From: Siphonodentalium dalli
Lineage: Eukaryota; Mollusca; Scaphopoda; Gadilida; Siphonodentaliidae
NCBI GenBank assembly: GCA_032622095.1
Contig: CP136061.1
Location: 120,168,754 to 120,232,753, forward strand
Direction: 5' to 3'
DNA: 64,000 nt
Below the pieces are notes generated by a model that saw only the letters and a program-made list of their open reading frames with translations, searched no databases and had not been told where the DNA came from. This document shows, in pieces, positions 59,633 through 64,000 of this stretch (position 1 is the first letter of the stretch; each line of letters begins with the position of its first letter). Position numbers and translations under genes: made by a program.

Positions 59633-60080
59633 CCAGGGGTTCTCAATGGGTTACACATTATTTTCAGTCTATCAGATTATTTATATTTTCAACAACAAGT
59701 GACTTTAAGTTTACAATTTCAGCCTGTCCTGACTCTATCGATACGATTTAACACATTTTCAAAAACGTATTATACACCGGTGGCGTTAACTTTACAATTT
59801 AAGCATCTACGTGATTCTATCGGTACGATTGAGTAAGGTACAAACAAGAATACATCAGGGGCTCCCAATGGGTTATATATTATTTTCAGTCTAACAAATT
59901 ATTTATATTTTCAACAACATATTATTACACCGGTGACTTTAAGTTTACAATTTCAGCCTGTCCTGACTCTATCGATACGATTTATCATATTTTCATAAAC
60001 ATATTATACACCGGTGGCGTTAACTTTACAATTTCGGCATCTACGTGATTCTATCGGTACGATTAAGTAAGGTACACAAA
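59633..60080. repeat. Tandem pair of the CAGGGGTTCCCAATGGG repeat (~224-bp unit)
   Basis: Units at 59,633-59,855 and 59,856-60,080 share the blocks listed for 25,840-26,240. Flank similarity to that locus continues outside the pair, so the ancestral element was single and this copy duplicated internally. Confidence 0.7.
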
Positions 60081-60344
60081 ATCTCCAAGAATACATTCGC
60101 CCTGTCCACCACACAATATCAAACTCACAGAAGCTAGAAACACCACAGGTGGCGTAATGAATGATTTGCATTTGTGAATATTTATTCATGAGAAACTGTG
60201 GTAAAAATTGAGCACATGGTCTGCATCGAAACAGAAATTTGATAGTTTTTGTTTAAATGAGCTGAAAATTTTAGTTCATTTTATGATTTATATTAGTTTT
60301 AAACACTACTCCACATGTCGGGAGCAAATTTGCCATTCCAATTA

Positions 60345-60908
60345 TCTCATATATATTTTGAAGACCTCTGTCTGTCTGTAATTCCTTTATAGAATCGAAA
60401 ACGGCTGGCTCGATTGAGTTCAAACTTCCCATCTAAGGGTAAAAACCCACGGGAATCGTCGACGTCTCATTTTGGACAAGCTCTGAGCACCGATTCTCCA
60501 CTCCCAATCATCAAAATCACCGCAAACGCCACTTCGGGGGTTAAGGCATTAACGATCTTGATATTGACCATATTCGGAGGTATTAACGACCAACGCTCTT
60601 TATTGCAATGGACGTGGCTAAACGACTAGCCCCATGCGTCCGAAATACGGATGCGAGACGAAATGCAATTATCTCGATTAAAAAGGCAGAATTGATCTAC
60701 GCAGACGAGATCTCGGAAACGGGTGGAGCTATCGACTTGAAATTTGCTATGTGAATGTATCTTGCCCCGGATACAAATTTTATCGGGTCGCCGAGCCCGT
60801 GGGACGCCAGCTTCGCACATGCGCAGACCAGATCTCGGAAACGGGTGGAGCTATCGACTTGAAATTTGGTTTTTGAATAGCCCGGACAATGTCGGGCTCA
60901 TCGGCTAG
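60345..60908 (+). mobile_element. Helitron-like non-autonomous element 4
   Basis: It starts TCTCATATATATTTTGAAGA. Its 3' end has a strong hairpin, AGCCCGGACAATGTCGGGCT (60,879-60,898), six bases before CTAG (60,905-60,908). The 5' half resembles elements 2 and 3 (AATCGAAAACGGCTGG, CTCTGAGCACC, CACTCCCAATCA). The 3' half holds two ~115-bp repeats starting GGGTGGAGCTATCGACTTGA. No protein. Confidence 0.6.
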
Positions 60909-61307
60909 TCTATTATATATTTTGGAACTTCTGTCAGTATGCATGTACATATGTGTGTTTTTGATTCGAAAACTGATCTGATCTGACTCAAATTTGATCC
61001 TGGGAACAATATGGGTGGGTCCAATTTCACGCGCAACCGATACCTTGATCTTGACTTCACTCATAGACGCTCACATAGGCATGTATTTGGACCTCGAACG
61101 ATCTGACTCAATTTTGGTATGTAGGCCTACTTTGATCCCGGGAACAATATGGGCAGGTCCAATTTCACATGCGACCGTGTCCTTGACCTTGCTCATATAC
61201 ACTCATATAGGCATGTTTCTGGACCGATCGAACAAAAGTTTGTCCAGATGGAGGCGATCACAAAGAAATCCCTAAATGGCCTGGACAAAGTTGGGCACAT
61301 CAGCTAG
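60909..61307 (+). mobile_element. Helitron-like non-autonomous element 5, head-to-tail with element 4
   Basis: It begins TCTATTATATATTTTGGAAC directly after the CTAG of element 4. It ends with a GCCTGGACAAAGTTGGGC hairpin, then ACATCAG-CTAG (61,304-61,307). Internally it has two ~100-bp repeats (GATCCTGGGAACAATATGGG near 61,005 and GATCCCGGGAACAATATGGG near 61,133). It is a different subfamily from element 4 by sequence. Confidence 0.6.
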
Positions 61308-61678
61308 TATATTTTATTTTATAAAAAAAAAAAAATGATAAGTAAAGAAAGGGTTAAACTGACTTTATGGAGATTTTAACATGAAGATATGAATAGTCTT
61401 CTGGATTAATAGTCAAATCAGTTAATCTTCACTCAAGTTAATGGTCCATCAACAACTTAATAACCTAAGCACCCAGGAGTAAATTCCATAGGTTGAAATA
61501 GTAAGGCTAACACCACATATAATTTTTTATATATGATTCTCCATTTCTGTGTGGCATGAAAGTCATTTCTGATTCTATTTCCATTTCGGGCAACAAAATA
61601 TGATGATACAAAGGTTCTGAGAGAAAACAAGTTGACGTCGAGCAACAACTTAATATTACTCCCATTTGCCTATATCTC
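61308..61678. other. Intergenic DNA, nothing recognised
   Basis: An A run at about 61,322-61,334. No other feature. Confidence 0.4.
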
Positions 61679-61935
61679 TTAACCCTTTCAGTGCCAAGTC
61701 TGATTTTTGTATCGACCCATATTTATTTGATCATTTTTCAAATTTATTGATTATAATAATGTGATACATTGATGGAAAGAGATCTTAGAGCTAAGAGCTC
61801 TAAGAGCTCTTTCCATCAATGTATCACATTATTATAATCCATGAATGTATCACATTATTATAATCAATAAATTTGAAAAATGATCAAGGAAATATGGGTT
61901 GATACAAAAATCGGACTTGGCACTGAAAGGGTTAA
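61679..61935. mobile_element. TTAA-flanked full-length foldback MITE, CCCTTTCAGTGCCAAG family
   Basis: TTAA-CCCTTTCAGTGCCAAG on the left and CTTGGCACTGAAAGGG-TTAA on the right bound 249 bp. Nearly the whole element is one palindrome centred on AGAGCTAAGAGCTCTAAGAG. The right arm has an extra ~30-bp duplication (GAATGTATCACATTATTATA occurs twice), making the arms unequal. A TTAA target and CCC start again fit piggyBac-type mobilisation. Confidence 0.85.
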
Positions 61936-62007
61936 TCTCCTGTTGCTAGATATCTAGTCTCATAGGTCAATCTCAGAGGCAGCTATGATAATATTAAATA
62001 TGGCTGA

Positions 62008-62118
62008 CCTGCCTGACCACATAATATGGTTGACCAGTTTTTATCAAATAATATGGTTTACCAGATTTTATCAAATAATATGGTTGACCAGTTTTATTAA
62101 ATAATATGGTTGACCACA
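62008..62118. repeat. ~36-bp minisatellite, 4 units
   Basis: Repeats of AATAATATGGTTGACCAG with a TTTTATCAA-type linker run from about 62,008 to 62,118. Confidence 0.8.
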
Positions 62119-62443
62119 TACCATCTCATCATTATCACCTGCCAAAGTAATGTCAAACTTGTTTACCATAGATTTTATCAGTGATATTTGGATCATATTT
62201 CACAAAAGTCAACGAATTAAGAATGACAAAAAAAAAATAATACACGAGTGAATATGGAAATCATAACTTATGATATGAAAACTTGATTATATAATCTGAA
62301 TATCAAAACAGTAACACATCTTTGACAACATATTCATACAACTAACACTAAGATGAAAAATATCATGGTTCCCACTTCTGATAGAAAAAAAGTACAAAAG
62401 AATATTATCATATAATTCTCTATCCCATTAAGTCAGTTGTACG
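62119..62443. other. AT-rich intergenic DNA, nothing recognised
   Basis: No coding or repeat signal was recognised. Confidence 0.4.
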
Positions 62444-62626
62444 TACTGTAATTCCATAAGTAATTGACTCCTTAACCACAGCAGAATAATGGGTAACTTT
62501 TCAGGGTTTATTCGGAAATATGGCTTGTCGCCATTCGGAAAGCTCTCACTGAGAGAGACTAAATACTGAAAAGTTACCCATAATTCTGCTGTGGTTAAGG
62601 AGTCGATTACTTAGGGCATTACTGTA
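62444..62626. mobile_element. TA-flanked foldback MITE, CAGTAATG family, diverged copy
   Basis: The left end is TA-CTGTAATTCC (decayed) and the right end GGGCATTACTG-TA. The arms share AACCACAGCAGAATAATGGG-type sequence and the GGAAAGCTCTC centre with the array's element C. It lacks part of one arm near 62,555. Confidence 0.8.
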
Positions 62627-62854
62627 TGTCAAAATTATGGATGAATTTACCTTTTGAAATACTGCTACCTTGGGATATATTCAAGCAATATTTCTCTTGA
62701 ATATCAAACTATTTTTCAATATAATATTAATAACCAGAACGAACCTGTGACATTATGTGTTCTGGCTTTTCTCAGTAAAATCAGTAGTGACCAATTTATT
62801 GATAACAAGCACTGAAAGTTACTCGGGCAAGCCTGGATATAGTGTGCCTGACAT

Positions 62855-62955
62855 AGGTAAAATGAGGTCCCCAGAGGATGAATTTAGTTACACTATCCCG
62901 CAAACCGGGGTAACATCACCAAATTCACCCTCTGGGGACATCATTCTGCTTGGAC
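62855..62955. mobile_element. Isolated GAGGTCCCC palindrome related to array elements A/B
   Basis: AATGAGGTCCCCAGAGGATG and CACCCTCTGGGGACATCATT are mirrored around CTATCCCGCAAACCGGGGTAA. The outer GTCATTTGC ends are not preserved. Confidence 0.7.
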
Positions 62956-62959
62956 CTCA

Positions 62960-63410
62960 TATTCTGGGGATATCTAGTCTCAAATTAACATTGGTTTTAG
63001 TTACTTTTTCCCTTCTGTTCAGTTTCTATATCCCCTAATTTTCAGAAGATAAATTGGAATGTTCAATAGATTAATCGTAAAAATAGAATGGAATGAATAG
63101 AACTGAAATAATGACTTATGCAGCAAAAACATTGAGATGCAACCACACAACTTTTACAATGACAAATGGTCAGACAGCTACCGACAATATCATTTCACTA
63201 CACAATATGTACCCGCGTTTCTGGTAATAACTATAATAAAATGAGGTGAATGTTGTTTCATGTTTTTTTATGTTATGTTTATTCTTGGCCTCCAATTTCA
63301 ATCTGCCGTGCCATCTGGATGCTGGTAATTGATTATATAATTTATACACGCAGAATATCATATTGAACTTTGTTATAAAATGAGCATTGCTAGGGCATGG
63401 CAAAATAAGC
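62960..63410. other. Intergenic DNA, nothing recognised
   Basis: Short frames only, with no motif. Confidence 0.4.
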
Positions 63411-63750
63411 CCAAGGAAATTCCAACAAAGGGCCATAACTCTGGATAAATTGGCAGGCGGAACCCAAATTCGAACTTGACCTGTATTTTGGGCTAGTAAA
63501 CTGATATACCAAATTTCATTCCATTCAGTTCAGACTTACTAAAGTTATCATTCGGAAAAAAAAATTGAGTGCAAATTCCAACAAAATGGGCCATAACTCT
63601 GGTGAAAATTGGCCGGCAGAATCCAAATTCGTATTTAACCTGTATTTTGGGCTAGTGAACACACACACCAAATTTCAGACTTATTGAAGTTATCATCTGT
63701 AAACGAAAGAAGCAAATGAACAGACGGACCATTTAAAAAAAACGGGTGCA
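63411..63750. repeat. GGGCCATAACTCTGG repeat, two ~160-bp units
   Basis: Unit one (from AATTCCAACAAAGGGCCATA, about 63,418) and unit two (about 63,577) share GGGCCATAACTCTGG, AATCCAAATTCG-like, ACCTGTATTTTGGGCTAGT, ACCAAATTTCA and AAGTTATCAT words, ending in GAACAGACGGACC. A related GGGCCATAACTTGAG word occurs in each array unit (27,899 in copy 1). I associate this repeat style with mollusc genomes from memory. Confidence 0.65.
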
Positions 63751-64000
63751 TAAAGTCAGTAGTTTCATAAACTTTGCAATTTTCAACCAGATGATTAATT
63801 CTACCCATTATGAAGACTAGTCATTTGGTATTACAACTACTGAATTAATTTACCCAGATAAAGATTGTAAAATATAAAAGCGTTTCCCTAGGAAAGATAT
63901 AAACCACAATAAATGTTGAAGAATGAGGTTGATTACCAAAAACACAGGTATATATATCATTGATCATTTTTAAATACTGTCATTACATAAACAATTGATC
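63751..64000. other. Intergenic DNA, nothing recognised
   Basis: AT-rich, with no feature seen up to the window end. Confidence 0.4.

Overview
The window looks like intergenic DNA from an animal nuclear genome. It is AT-rich, carries no convincing intact protein-coding gene in 64 kb, and is crowded with miniature foldback (MITE-like) elements, Helitron-like elements, decayed non-LTR retrotransposon pieces, minisatellites and microsatellites. A marine invertebrate fits best. A lophotrochozoan such as a mollusc is possible, because the 'GGGCCATAACTCTGG' tandem repeat near 63.4-63.7 kb and the frequent TACATGTA words resemble repeats I associate with mollusc genomes. That is a weak inference from memory, and nothing here fixes the species.

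Layout. From 1 to 26.4 kb there is dispersed-repeat territory: a degenerate 16-bp tandem repeat (0.9-1.7 kb), a 130-bp minisatellite (2.1-2.7 kb), foldback elements, the broken C-terminal part of a LINE (10.5-11.2 kb), CT-rich low-complexity DNA (12.5-13.1 kb), a TTAA-flanked MITE (17.8-18.2 kb) and a head-to-tail run of Helitron-like elements (20.2-23.7 kb). From 26,597 to 56,524 lies the dominant feature, a head-to-tail array of a ~4,988-bp unit with five complete copies and a sixth that lacks its last ~382 bp. Each unit carries the same set of foldback elements. The sixth copy alone carries a 393-bp TTAA-flanked MITE. From 56.5 to 64 kb there are again dispersed repeats: a 3-copy tandem array built around a TA-flanked foldback MITE, two more head-to-tail Helitron-like elements, a near-perfect 249-bp TTAA foldback, and a two-copy ~160-bp repeat.

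How it fits together. No genes cooperate here; the recurring theme is tandem duplication of mobile-element sequence at several scales: a ~178-bp MITE-plus-flank unit, 0.4-1.4-kb Helitron-like elements, and the 5-kb foldback-rich unit. In the 5-kb array the two outer copies share variants that the four inner copies lack. This is what one expects if a derived inner unit was amplified or homogenised while the ends escaped. Possible coding traces are the LINE fragment and a short dispersed cassette that reads as a signal-peptide-like sequence in three of its four copies.
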